This document shows, in pieces, positions 18,750 through 27,503 of a stretch of 64,000 nt of DNA (positions are counted from its first letter, which is position 1; each line of letters starts with the position of its first letter). The position numbers and the translations under genes were made by a program. The DNA comes from an uncultured Psychrosphaera sp. GTDB taxonomy: Bacteria > Pseudomonadota > Gammaproteobacteria > Enterobacterales > Alteromonadaceae. Under the pieces are notes generated by a model. It saw only the letters and a program-made list of their open reading frames with translations. It did not search any database and was not told the DNA's origin. The stretch is taken from the NCBI RefSeq assembly GCF_947500655.1, contig NZ_CANMSK010000015.1, positions 1-64,000 of the forward strand. Reading direction: 5' to 3'.

Positions 18750-18753
18750 ATTT

Positions 18754-19044
18754 ATGAAATTACAAGACATGCAATCGTGTGCGCCAAAAGCATTAAAGTT
18801 ATTAAAAACAATGGCCAACGAAAAACGCCTTTTTATTCTATGTAATTTATTAGATGGTGAATTATCAGTAAATGATTTGGCTGAAAGAGTAGAATTGAGT
18901 CAATCTGCGTTATCGCAACACTTGGCTATATTACGTCAAGAGCAGTTTGTACAAACCAGAAAAGAATCTCAAACAGTGTATTACTCATTACATGGTGAAG
19001 ATACGCAACAAGTAATGCAGTTATTACATAAGTTGTATTCTTAA
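18754..19044 (+). CDS. ArsR-family winged-helix regulator, HlyU/BigR-like
   Basis: A 96-residue ArsR/SmtB-fold repressor closely resembling Vibrio HlyU: MANEKRLFILCNLLDGELSV, the recognition helix LSQSALSQHLAILR and RKESQTVYYSL. HlyU and BigR/SqrR relatives sense sulfane sulfur or oxidants through two Cys. Here Cys30 (FILC) matches the first, but the protein ends LLHKLYS, placing Ser96 where relatives carry the second. Cys9 is an additional Cys near the N-terminus. No metal-binding CxC motif of arsenic sensors is seen. Cotranscribed with the receiver-domain gene 4 bases upstream. A bidirectional terminator follows. Confidence 0.87.
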   Translation: MKLQDMQSCAPKALKLLKTMANEKRLFILCNLLDGELSVNDLAERVELSQSALSQHLAILRQEQFVQTRKESQTVYYSLHGEDTQQVMQLLHKLYS

Positions 19045-19068
19045 TTTAGCTCGTTAAAAATCAAACAT

Positions 19069-19096
19069 AAAAAAAGGAACGTGCGTTCCTTTTTTT
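19069..19096. terminator. Shared terminator, HlyU-like / bamD
   Basis: A perfect hairpin A7GGAAC/GTTCCT7 with a 4-nt loop lies between convergent genes. Confidence 0.95.
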
Positions 19097-19122
19097 ATAC
19101 TTAAATATTATAGCTAATAGAA

Positions 19123-19869
19123 TTAGTTATTTTGCAGCGCTAATTCAGTATCTGCTTTCATTTCAGGTAAGCCTAAACGGTCATAAGCTTCAATCATAAT
19201 GGTTAACGCATTCTTTACTGATGAGCTTTGCTGATAATATTCTAAAACATATTTACAACGATTTAATGCTGCTACATAAGCATCACGACGCATGTAATAT
19301 TCAGCAATAACAATTTCATGATGCGCTAATTTATCTAATAAAAACATCATACGTTTTTTAGCATCGGGAATGTATTTACTATCTGGGTATAAATCTACCA
19401 GCTTATTAAAGTCATTAAAGGCATCACGAGAAGTAACCATATCCTTATCATCGCTTTCTACTCCAAAGAAATCTTGGAAGCCATTTACTCCTGTTTCCAT
19501 ATTGACTAAACCACGCATATAAAATACATAATCTAGCTTAGGATGATTAGGATTTAAGTTAAGAAAACGGTCAATTGCCGGTAAAGCTTCAGCAAATTTA
19601 CCTGACTTATAATAAGCAAACATCAAGTCTAATTGAATTTGACGAGACAGTGGCCCAAACGGATAACGTGTTTCTAAATCGCTTAACATAATGATTGCAC
19701 GGTTATACATTTCATCATTTAGCGCTTTTTTAGCTTCAACGTATCTAGCTTTTGGAGAATTGTCTGGAACTCGTTCAAGATCTTCTTCTGGCGAAGATGT
19801 ACAGGCTACAAGGCTTACAGACAAAACTGTTAATAAAGACAGTTGGCGAATGGTGTTAAAATTAAACAT
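19123..19869 (-). CDS. bamD: Outer membrane protein assembly factor BamD
   Basis: Essential lipoprotein of the BAM complex that inserts beta-barrel proteins into the outer membrane. Lipoprotein signal with lipobox LVAC, then tetratricopeptide-type repeats: AKKALNDEMYNRAIIML, YPFGPLSRQIQLDLMFAYYKSGKFAEAL and FYMRGLVNME are characteristic. Length (248) agrees with the family. Start ATG 19869 has CAGGTAG upstream. Divergent from rluD, an arrangement conserved in many gammaproteobacteria. Confidence 0.97.
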   Translation of the reverse strand: MFNFNTIRQLSLLTVLSVSLVACTSSPEEDLERVPDNSPKARYVEAKKALNDEMYNRAIIMLSDLETRYPFGPLSRQIQLDLMFAYYKSGKFAEALPAIDRFLNLNPNHPKLDYVFYMRGLVNMETGVNGFQDFFGVESDDKDMVTSRDAFNDFNKLVDLYPDSKYIPDAKKRMMFLLDKLAHHEIVIAEYYMRRDAYVAALNRCKYVLEYYQQSSSVKNALTIMIEAYDRLGLPEMKADTELALQNN

Positions 19870-19991
19870 TATTTACTACCTGGAAAGTTTTCTTTTCTCG
19901 TTATCAAAAAAATCGCGTAGAATACGTGCATCTACGGCATTCTAGCGCACTCTTCGTTAGCATGCACTTTCAAAATTCAAATTATTTATAT

Positions 19992-20975
19992 ATGACAAAA
20001 CAAACAATTGAACTACAAGCACAAGTAAACGAAGAACAATTTGGCAAACGCTTAGATCAGGTTATTGCTGAATTATTTCCTGAGTATTCACGCAGCAGAT
20101 TAAAAGAGTGGATCTTAGCCGAGAAAGTTCAAGTTGATGATGAAATAATTTCAAAACCTCGACAAAAAGTGAACGGCGGAGAAGATATTATTATCCATGC
20201 TGAGTTAGATGTAGAAGTCCATCATCTACCTGAAGACATTAAGTTGGAGATTGTTTACGAAGATGATGACATCTTAGTGATCAATAAACCAATGGGGTTA
20301 GTGGTGCATCCTGGTGCTGGAAATCAGTCAGGTACAATCTTAAATGCATTGTTACATCATTATCCAGAAATAGATAAAGTGCCACGAGCTGGCATTGTGC
20401 ATCGTCTAGACAAAGATACAACGGGTTTAATGGTAGTAGCTAAAACAGTACCAGCTCAAACTCAGTTGGTTGCCGACTTACAAGCACGTCAGGTGACGCG
20501 TGAGTATGAAGCTGTCTGTTTAGGTAGGTTAACTGCTGGCGGTACAGTAGATAAAGCCATAGGGCGTCATCCAACAAAACGAACCAGCATGGCAGTTAAT
20601 GCATTTGGTCGTGAGTCGGTTACGCATTATCGAGTTATTAAAAAGTTTAGAGAGCACACTCATATCCGTTTAAGACTTGAAACTGGCCGAACTCACCAAA
20701 TACGTGTACACATGTCACACATTAAACATCCTCTGGCGGGCGATGTTCAATATGGTGGACGAGTAAAAATACCAAAAGGTGCATCACAAGAATTAATCGA
20801 CACCATGCGTGGATTTAAACGACAAGCGTTGCACGCGGCAATGTTACGTTTTCATCATCCAGTAACAGAAGAAGAAATGAAGTTTGAGGCACCATTGCCA
20901 GACGACATTGTTCATTTGTTAGAGTCTCTTGAAGAAGATCTTGAAGTGCATAAAGATGACATGGATTACTGCTAG
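19992..20975 (+). CDS. rluD: 23S rRNA pseudouridine(1911/1915/1917) synthase
   Basis: Modifies helix 69 of 23S rRNA, important for ribosome assembly. An N-terminal S4 RNA-binding domain (FGKRLDQVIAELFPEYSRSRLKEWI) is followed by the RluA-type catalytic domain with the aspartate motif GIVHRLDKDTTGLM, and RLETGRTHQIRVHM further on. ATG 19992 gives 327 residues, close to E. coli RluD (326); an in-frame ATG at 19926 would add an unrelated extension into the bamD promoter region. Its 3' end overlaps pgeF by 20 bases. Confidence 0.96.
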   Translation: MTKQTIELQAQVNEEQFGKRLDQVIAELFPEYSRSRLKEWILAEKVQVDDEIISKPRQKVNGGEDIIIHAELDVEVHHLPEDIKLEIVYEDDDILVINKPMGLVVHPGAGNQSGTILNALLHHYPEIDKVPRAGIVHRLDKDTTGLMVVAKTVPAQTQLVADLQARQVTREYEAVCLGRLTAGGTVDKAIGRHPTKRTSMAVNAFGRESVTHYRVIKKFREHTHIRLRLETGRTHQIRVHMSHIKHPLAGDVQYGGRVKIPKGASQELIDTMRGFKRQALHAAMLRFHHPVTEEEMKFEAPLPDDIVHLLESLEEDLEVHKDDMDYC

Positions 20976-21777
20976 TTTTCCTTATTTAGCACCAGAAATT
21001 ATAGAAAAATTTGGTGCTATAACCACAACAAGAAAAGAGGGCGTTTCTTTAGCGCCTTTTTGTTCTTTTAATTTAGCCACACACGTTGGTGATAAGTTAA
21101 CGCATGTGCGTGCAAATCGTGCAATTTTACGTGAGCATTTATCTAGTTTTCACTCATTATGTGAACCATATTGGCTAGAGCAAACTCACAGCGTAAAAGT
21201 ATTAGAACTACCACAACAATATTTTTACGAATGCGCAACAGACAAAGTGCCAGAAGCGGATGCAAGTTTCACACGTAAGCCACAGACGACTTGTGTGGTG
21301 ATGACAGCGGACTGTTTGCCTTTGTTAATTGTAAATGATGATGCAACAGAAGTGGCAGCGGTTCATGCTGGTTGGAAAGGTTTAGCCAATGGCATTATTG
21401 AACAGACAATGAATGCAATGACCAGCTCAAATGAAACTTTGCATGTGTGGTTAGGTCCAGCCATTGGTCCAAATGCATTTGAAGTTGGCGAAGATGTTAG
21501 GCAGCAGTTTGTTCAGCAATCAAATACTTACTCACCATGTTTTAGCGCTAAGCAAGGCCAGTCTACAGAAACTAAAGCTACAGAAAATAAGCTTACAAAA
21601 GAAAATAAATACCTAGCGGATATTTATGCACTAGCCAAAGTACAATTAAAGGCTTTAGGCGTCAGGTATATTTCTGGTGGTGAATATTGTACTTATTCAC
21701 AATCCGAGCTGTTTTTCTCTTATCGTAAAGAAGGTCAAACTGGCAGAATGGCATCGTTAATTTGGATAAAAAATTAA
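20956..21777 (+). CDS. pgeF: Peptidoglycan editing factor PgeF (YfiH/LACC1 family)
   Basis: Cu-oxidase_4/DUF152 protein of 273 residues. In E. coli PgeF helps keep the correct amino acid in peptidoglycan stems; the family is related to human LACC1. Conserved metal-site motifs are visible: WLEQTHSV, VMTADCLPLL, AVHAGWKGLANG and WLGPAIGP...FEVG, with TGRMASLIW at the end. ATG 20956 lies inside the rluD end, giving a 20-base overlap and translational coupling. A short Lys/Glu/Thr-rich insertion (about residues 198-215, around QSTETKATENKLTKENK) is longer than in E. coli. Confidence 0.95.
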   Translation: MTWITASFPYLAPEIIEKFGAITTTRKEGVSLAPFCSFNLATHVGDKLTHVRANRAILREHLSSFHSLCEPYWLEQTHSVKVLELPQQYFYECATDKVPEADASFTRKPQTTCVVMTADCLPLLIVNDDATEVAAVHAGWKGLANGIIEQTMNAMTSSNETLHVWLGPAIGPNAFEVGEDVRQQFVQQSNTYSPCFSAKQGQSTETKATENKLTKENKYLADIYALAKVQLKALGVRYISGGEYCTYSQSELFFSYRKEGQTGRMASLIWIKN

Positions 21778-21804
21778 ACGCCTCACCACTTCAAGGCATA
21801 TCTG

Positions 21805-21864
21805 GTAAGACTAGGCCTCGTAAAATTAGACCTCGTGAGACTCCGCCTTGTAAAACTATTCTCC
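21805..21864. repeat. Four imperfect 15-bp tandem units in the clpB leader region
   Basis: Consecutive 15-mers GTAAGACTAGGCCTC, GTAAAATTAGACCTC, GTGAGACTCCGCCTT and GTAAAACTATTCTCC share GTrAra at the start and a C/T-rich end. They lie just after the pgeF stop, within the 420-base gap before clpB. No hairpin or coding potential is obvious; probably a decayed minisatellite. Confidence 0.6.
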
Positions 21865-22010
21865 AATCCATAGCTCTTGAAACTATGCACTTACTTTTTG
21901 AATCTCCGAATTTGTATTACACCAACTAACAAATAATCACTATTATTTGTTTTAGAACAAACTTTCCGCCAAATAAAGCGCATAAACTAAAACTATAAGT
22001 TGTTATACCA

Positions 22011-22037
22011 TTGAAATTCCGAGTTTTGTCCTCAACT
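22011..22037 (+). promoter_or_regulatory. Candidate heat-shock (sigma-32) promoter for clpB
   Basis: TTGAAA (22011-22016) matches the core of the sigma-32 -35 element CTTGAAA. After 13 bases comes CCTCAACT (22030-22037), which matches CCCCATNT at five of its seven fixed positions. The spacing is correct and clpB is a classical sigma-32 target. The start point would give a leader of about 150 bases. It is a match by eye only. Confidence 0.45.
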
Positions 22038-22197
22038 TTATAGATAGAACTTATGGCTGATTAACTCATCAGCTAAGCAAATAATTAAGCAAACGAGGAA
22101 CTGTTTATCTTTTATGTTTTTGGCTTTTATACCAGCATTACAGAATTTTAAAGATAAGCAGCACCTATAATAATTTAACTCAATTAAGGGTATGAAT

Positions 22198-24780
22198 ATG
22201 CGTTTAGATAGATTAACCAACAAATTTCAGCAAGCTATTGCCGATGCTCAATCGTTGGCATTAGGACGTGATCATCAATATATTGAACCTGTGCATGTTT
22301 TACAGGCATTATTAGATCAAAAAAACAGTACCATAATGACAATTTTACATCATTGTCATGTTAGCGCGCCTGAATTGCGTTCAAAGGTTTCTAGAGAATT
22401 AGAAAATATAGCCACAGTTAAAGGCGTTGGTGGTGATATACAGCTTGGTAAAAATACAGGCTCGGCACTTAACTTATGTGACAAGTTAGCCCAACAACGT
22501 AAAGATAAATTTATCACCAGCGAAGTCTTCCTGTTAGCACTTGTTGAAGATACAGGCGCAGCTGGAAAAATAATAAAACTCCTTGGCTTAACTAAAGAAA
22601 AAGTTGAAGGTGCTATTGACTCGTTACGCGGTGGTCAAAAAGTTGAAGACCAAAATGCCGAAGACACAAGACAAGCGTTAGAAAAATACACAGTCGATTT
22701 AACTGAACGTGCTGAACAGGGCAAGTTAGATCCTGTTATTGGCCGTGACCAAGAAATTCGCCGTACCATACAAGTATTACAACGTAGAACTAAAAACAAT
22801 CCAGTATTAATTGGTGAGCCTGGTGTGGGTAAAACCGCTATAGTTGAAGGCTTAGCACAGCGTATTATTAATGGTGAAGTGCCAGAAGGCTTAAAAGACA
22901 AACGAGTATTGTCGTTAGATTTAGGCGCGTTGATCGCTGGTGCTAAATACAAAGGTGAATTTGAAGAACGCCTTAAATCAGTTCTTAACGAACTAGACAA
23001 GGAAGAAGGCCGTGTCATTCTATTTATAGATGAAATTCATACTATGGTCGGTGCTGGTAAATCTGACGGCGCTATGGATGCAGGCAACATGTTAAAACCT
23101 GCTCTTGCTCGTGGTGAATTACATTGTGTTGGTGCAACTACACTTGACGAATATCGTAAATATATTGAAAAAGACGCAGCGTTAGAGCGTCGTTTCCAAA
23201 AGGTTCAAGTAGATGAACCAACAGTAGAAGACACTATTGCCATATTGCGTGGTCTTAAAGAGCGTTATGAATTACATCACTCAGTAGACATTACCGACCC
23301 GGCTATTGTTGCAGCGGCACAATTGTCTCATCGTTATATTAGCGACCGTCAATTACCTGACAAAGCCATTGATTTAATTGATGAAGCTGGTTCAAGTATT
23401 CGTATGCAAATTGACTCAAAACCAGAAGAGTTAGAACAATTAGAACGTAAGATCATTCAGTTAAAACTGGAAGATAATGCACTATTAAAAGAAACCGACG
23501 AAGCCAGTAAAAATCGTTTAATGATCATTCGTGAGCAAATCAAAGAGCTTGATAGTAAATATAAAGAGTTAGAAGAAGTTTGGATTTCTGAAAAAGCGGC
23601 CTTAACTGGAACGCAAAATATTAAAGAAGCCCTTGAACAAGCAAGGTTAGATCTGGAAGTAGCACGCCGAGCCAGTGACTTACAACGTATGTCAGAGCTG
23701 CAATATGGTCGTATTCCAGAGTTAGAAAAACAATTGGATTTAGCATCTCAAGTAGATATGCACGGCATGACTTTGTTACGTAACAAAGTAACTGAAACTG
23801 AAATAGCTGATGTGTTATCTCGTTGGACAGGCATTCCAGTTAATAAAATGCTTGAAAGCGAACGCGACAAACTTTTACTGTTAGAAGCGCAATTACATAA
23901 AAAAGTAGTTGGTCAGTCAGAAGCTGTAGTGGCTGTAGCTAATGCAATCCGCCGTTCACGTGCAGGATTATCAGATCCTAACCGACCTAATGGTTCGTTC
24001 TTGTTCTTAGGCCCAACAGGGGTTGGTAAAACAGAATTAACCAAAGCCTTGGCTAACTTTTTGTTTGACTCAGAAGAGTCCATGGTACGTATTGATATGT
24101 CTGAGTTTATGGAAAAACATTCCGTGGCTCGTTTAATTGGTGCGCCTCCAGGTTATGTTGGTTACGAAGAGGGCGGTTACTTAACCGAAGCGGTTCGTCG
24201 TAAACCATACTCAGTGATCTTGTTAGATGAAGTTGAAAAAGCGCATCCAGATGTATTTAACATTCTATTACAGGTATTAGATGAAGGGCGCTTAACCGAT
24301 GGTCAAGGTCGTACGGTCGACTTTAAAAACACAGTGATCATCATGACATCAAACTTAGGCTCAGAAATGATCCAAAGTATGTATGTTAACGACTCAGAAA
24401 ATAACTACCAGCAAATGAAAGCGGCAGTTATGGAAGTCGTTGGCAAACACTTTAGACCTGAATTTATTAATAGGATAGATGACACCGTTGTGTTCCATCC
24501 ACTTAATAAAGCAGAAATAAAAGAGATAGCCGTTATTCAATTAGCCGGATTACGCAAACGTTTAGCTGAACAAGACGTAGAGTTGGAACTAACAGACGCA
24601 GCGCTTGATAAAATTGCTGACGCAGGTTTTGACCCAGTATATGGTGCAAGACCGTTAAAACGAGCAATCCAAATGTACATTGAAAACAAACTAGCTCAAG
24701 AGCTATTGGGTGGCAATATCAAGCCAAAAGACAAAGTGGTTATGGACTTGGTTGATGATGAGTTTGTGATTGTTCGCTAA
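22198..24780 (+). CDS. clpB: Protein disaggregase ClpB (Hsp100)
   Basis: AAA+ chaperone that extracts proteins from aggregates together with DnaK. The order is N-domain (about 1-145), AAA-1 with Walker [10 protein letters not shown], middle coiled-coil domain (about 400-530), AAA-2 with Walker [10 protein letters not shown] and Walker [12 protein letters not shown], and a C-terminal D2 small domain. At 860 residues it is full length. ATG 22198 is preferred over 22192 because AAGGG (22186-22190) sits 7 bases before it but only 1 before the other, and [10 protein letters not shown] matches E. coli. Single gene with its own terminator. Confidence 0.98.
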   Translation: MRLDRLTNKFQQAIADAQSLALGRDHQYIEPVHVLQALLDQKNSTIMTILHHCHVSAPELRSKVSRELENIATVKGVGGDIQLGKNTGSALNLCDKLAQQRKDKFITSEVFLLALVEDTGAAGKIIKLLGLTKEKVEGAIDSLRGGQKVEDQNAEDTRQALEKYTVDLTERAEQGKLDPVIGRDQEIRRTIQVLQRRTKNNPVLIGEPGVGKTAIVEGLAQRIINGEVPEGLKDKRVLSLDLGALIAGAKYKGEFEERLKSVLNELDKEEGRVILFIDEIHTMVGAGKSDGAMDAGNMLKPALARGELHCVGATTLDEYRKYIEKDAALERRFQKVQVDEPTVEDTIAILRGLKERYELHHSVDITDPAIVAAAQLSHRYISDRQLPDKAIDLIDEAGSSIRMQIDSKPEELEQLERKIIQLKLEDNALLKETDEASKNRLMIIREQIKELDSKYKELEEVWISEKAALTGTQNIKEALEQARLDLEVARRASDLQRMSELQYGRIPELEKQLDLASQVDMHGMTLLRNKVTETEIADVLSRWTGIPVNKMLESERDKLLLLEAQLHKKVVGQSEAVVAVANAIRRSRAGLSDPNRPNGSFLFLGPTGVGKTELTKALANFLFDSEESMVRIDMSEFMEKHSVARLIGAPPGYVGYEEGGYLTEAVRRKPYSVILLDEVEKAHPDVFNILLQVLDEGRLTDGQGRTVDFKNTVIIMTSNLGSEMIQSMYVNDSENNYQQMKAAVMEVVGKHFRPEFINRIDDTVVFHPLNKAEIKEIAVIQLAGLRKRLAEQDVELELTDAALDKIADAGFDPVYGARPLKRAIQMYIENKLAQELLGGNIKPKDKVVMDLVDDEFVIVR

Positions 24781-24818
24781 AGCTGTAAGTCATAAGCTAT
24801 AATTTGTAAGAAAAAGAG

Positions 24819-24875
24819 AAAAGCAGTCTTTAGTTTAATGCTCAATACAGAGTGTTAAATTGGGGCTGCTTTTTT
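24819..24875 (+). terminator. Terminator after clpB
   Basis: The outer stem AAAAGCAG/CTGCTTTT encloses a second pairing (TTTAA.../...TTAAA) and is followed by a T-run, 40 bases past the clpB stop. Confidence 0.75.
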
Positions 24876-25004
24876 GTTGGTTATTTGAGAGTGGGTGCAT
24901 ATTTAAATAGTATATTTTGCTAAATAGGTACTGATGGTTATATTTATCTGTAAACACAAATTAAGTTTTGACGTTACTGAGTAAATGCATTTTATAATTT
25001 TTGC

Positions 25005-25076
25005 TTACAGCCTTACAGCCTTACAGCCTTACAGCCTTACAGCCTTACAGCCTTACAGCCTTACAGCCTTACAACT
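25005..25076. repeat. 8-bp tandem repeat (TTACAGCC)n at the 3' end of the PaeA-like gene
   Basis: Eight perfect 8-bp units run from 25005 to 25068, followed by a ninth truncated one (TTACAACT). Read on the minus strand the unit is GGCTGTAA, and the stop codon of the PaeA-like gene (25069-25071) is the TAA of the first copy. The array is thus directly downstream of, and shares bases with, the stop. Length changes would not alter the protein. Confidence 0.95.
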
Positions 25077-26370
25077 CAGCTTCTATTTTAGCTTCGTTCA
25101 AACGTGTTACTAACAGTTGTTCTACTCTGATGCCGTCGACGTCTATAGCTTCAAATTTATAACCCTCTAGGATCACGTAATCGGTACGTTTTGGTAGGCG
25201 TTTTAACGTATAGATCAGAAAACCGGCAAGGGTTTCGTACTGGTTATCGTTGGGGAATACGTCTATATCTAGCAACTTCATTAAATCAATTATGGGGGTG
25301 ACACCGTCAACTAACCAAGAATTGGCATCGCGCTGGACAATTTGCTCTTCGCCGTGGATAGTTACTAAGTCGCCCATAAAACTACTCATTAAATCTTTTA
25401 ACGTCACAAGTCCAACGACCATCGCGTATTCGTTCACTACGATAGCAAAAGGCTGCAATGCAGTTTTAAACTCGTTAAGGGCTTCTGATAGCGTTAAGGT
25501 TTCCGGTAAGTAAAACAGTTCGGTTTGGATCATGCTGTCTTTCAAATGAGCGGATTCGCCTTTAAGTAGTTGACGTAAGATTTGTTTAGACTCTACCGAA
25601 CCAACTACTTTATCCAAATGACCGTCACATACTAAAAAGTTATTATGTGGGTGCTCTAGGATTTTGGCGCTGATAGTTGCGCTGTCGTCTTTGATATCAA
25701 AATATACTATGGCGTCTCTCGTTGTCATAGCAGTTGGTAAGTTGCGGCCCTCAAGTTCAAAAACGTTGCCCAGTAGTTGATATTCCTGTTGCTGTAGCGA
25801 TCCGTGCTCTGCTCCTGCGTCCATCATGGCGACTATGTCTTCAGTCGTGACCACGTCTTCACGCACCATAGGAACCTTAAAGATACGTAAGATGAGATTA
25901 GTGATGCTATTAAAAAGCATAACAAGTGGTGTTAGTGCATAGGTGATGATATTCATCAGGCCTACAATTTTTGCAGCAACCGCTTCTGGCATGATCATGG
26001 CGATGCGTTTTGGCAATAAGTCGGCGAACAATATGAATAATGATGTAATGGCTAAGAAAGACAGCAAAAAGCTAATTTGCTCTGCCATAGGGCCGGAATA
26101 CACTAGTGCAACTAACTTAGATGTATAAGGCGTTAGGGTTTGTTCACCAATGATACCGCCTAAAATAGCGATGGCATTTAGGGCAATTTGGATCATGGCG
26201 AAGAAGCTACCGGGTTGCTCTTGCAAGCGAATTACGGCTTTGGCTTTGTCATCGCCTTCATCGGCCATGACTCTTAATTTGATCTTCCGAGAAGCGGCGA
26301 TAGAAATTTCCGACATAGCAAACAAAGCGCCAAATAATATCAAGATGGCAATGCCTAATAAGTCACTCAT
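25069..26370 (-). CDS. paeA: CNNM/CBS-domain membrane protein, PaeA (YtfL)-like
   Basis: Inner-membrane protein of the DUF21-CBS-CorC family, 433 residues. The N-terminal DUF21 domain has about four helices (FGALFAMSEISIAASRKIKL, IALNAIAILGGIIGEQ), then two CBS domains (about residues 205-330) and a C-terminal CorC/HlyC domain. Resemblance to E. coli YtfL is strong along the whole length (ILFADLLPKRI, EHPHNNFLVCDG, EQIVQRDANSWLVDG, DVFPNDNQYET). YtfL/PaeA has been linked to cadaverine and putrescine export. GGAG lies 6 bases before ATG 26370. It stands alone, and its stop is embedded in an 8-bp tandem repeat. Confidence 0.88.
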   Translation of the reverse strand: MSDLLGIAILILFGALFAMSEISIAASRKIKLRVMADEGDDKAKAVIRLQEQPGSFFAMIQIALNAIAILGGIIGEQTLTPYTSKLVALVYSGPMAEQISFLLSFLAITSLFILFADLLPKRIAMIMPEAVAAKIVGLMNIITYALTPLVMLFNSITNLILRIFKVPMVREDVVTTEDIVAMMDAGAEHGSLQQQEYQLLGNVFELEGRNLPTAMTTRDAIVYFDIKDDSATISAKILEHPHNNFLVCDGHLDKVVGSVESKQILRQLLKGESAHLKDSMIQTELFYLPETLTLSEALNEFKTALQPFAIVVNEYAMVVGLVTLKDLMSSFMGDLVTIHGEEQIVQRDANSWLVDGVTPIIDLMKLLDIDVFPNDNQYETLAGFLIYTLKRLPKRTDYVILEGYKFEAIDVDGIRVEQLLVTRLNEAKIEAEL

Positions 26371-26734
26371 GTTTTACTCCAATTTACCGGGTTGATCGTG
26401 CGCCAACCAGCGTATTGCTTCATTGAAAAAGCGCGTGATTATTATTCAATATTAGTTAAACAGCAACAGTTTTGTTATGCAGAATACATAATAAAAATAC
26501 TATAATAAAATCAATGGTTTAAGTCTTGTGTTTGATGGCTTTTTAGCTGAGCGTCTCAGGAACCAATGGGTTTTATGTTGTACATTTTATATTTATAGTC
26601 GCTCGGCGCTTTATTCAGTTTACAAACTTAGTGCACTTATTTTAAAGTAGATGCCGCTTTGTTATGGAAGTTTGTTGTAGTGGTTAACTAAATTTAGCTA
26701 CCATTTAATAGTTAAATACAAAGGAATAACATTA
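26371..26734. other. 364-base intergenic gap without recognised gene
   Basis: Divergent region between the PaeA-like gene (minus) and the zinc-ribbon gene (plus). It must hold both promoters. I see no RNA gene, strong hairpin or convincing small ORF. Confidence 0.5.
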
Positions 26735-27223
26735 ATGAAATGTCCGAGAACTGGAACTAAATTAAAACCTGTAAAATTGGGGCCTATCCAAGTTGAAATA
26801 TCTGAAAAGTGTGGCGGTGTTTTCTTTGACCAGAAAGAGCTAGAACTATTTAATGATCCTGCCGACATTAAAGGTAATGTTTTAGTTAAGCATTTAACTC
26901 AATTTGACAATGATAGCTACGATCCTTCAGCCAGAGTAAGATGCCCTAAATGTCCCGACACAATTATGATGAGGCGTTACGAGAGCCCTGCGCATATTGT
27001 AGAAATCGATGAATGTCCAAGTTGTGCAGGTATATGGTTAGATACAGGTGAGCTAAAGCTTTTACGTGATAACCATTTGTCGCAGAAGGAGCGAGCATTA
27101 TTGAGGGAAGAATTAATTAGAGATACAGAAGCATCACAATTTAACTCTATAAGCTCAAAAAATTCCAATAGGGATTCGTTGGGTCAGGTTTTTAGACTGA
27201 CTGAATATTTATTACCGTGGTAG
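26735..27223 (+). CDS. TFIIB-type zinc-ribbon protein
   Basis: A 162-residue protein with two zf-TFIIB-like units. The second (about residues 70-112) is complete: RCPKCP...ECPSCAGIWLDTGELKLL, with four Cys. The first (residues 1-40) keeps only CPRTGTKL and KCGGVFFDQKELELF, so two of its expected Cys are missing (CPRTG in place of CPxC, EKCGG in place of CxxCGG). The rest is a helical, charged tail. AAGGA precedes ATG 26735. The molecular role of the family is not established; single gene with no operon partner. Confidence 0.8.
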   Translation: MKCPRTGTKLKPVKLGPIQVEISEKCGGVFFDQKELELFNDPADIKGNVLVKHLTQFDNDSYDPSARVRCPKCPDTIMMRRYESPAHIVEIDECPSCAGIWLDTGELKLLRDNHLSQKERALLREELIRDTEASQFNSISSKNSNRDSLGQVFRLTEYLLPW

Positions 27224-27280
27224 TTAATAATATTAATGAGAAAATTATCGTTGGACTAAAGTCAATATATAAAAATATAG

Positions 27281-27463
27281 TTATCAATAAAGCGGGTCAG
27301 GGTTAAATTAATTCAAAGAGCTATAATTCAGCGCTACAATATTGAAACGGTTGTAAAGCTTATCGACCTTCCTGATATTGAGAATAATGCAGAAAATTTA
27401 TTAGGCGTACCTTGGATTACATTAATTAAGCAGTGGCATAAAGTTGTATTAGCTAAATCATAG
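27281..27463 (+). pseudogene. Possible coding remnant without start codon
   Basis: An open frame of 60 codons runs from a stop at 27278 to TAG at 27461. It has no ATG, GTG or TTG start, yet reads like protein in its second half (YNIETVVKLIDLPDIENN, then GVPWITLIKQWHKVV). I recognise no family. It could be the C-terminal scrap of a deleted gene. It lies between the zinc-ribbon gene and the double-PilZ gene, in a gap of 280 bases. Confidence 0.25.
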
Positions 27464-27503
27464 CAAGCTTCGAGCCTTCCAGCTTCTAACTCCCAGCTTT
27501 TAA

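Noticed and set aside
22038..22223. 61-codon minus-strand frame overlapping the clpB start
   Set aside because: Covers the clpB ribosome site and leader; composition looks like translated AT-rich DNA.
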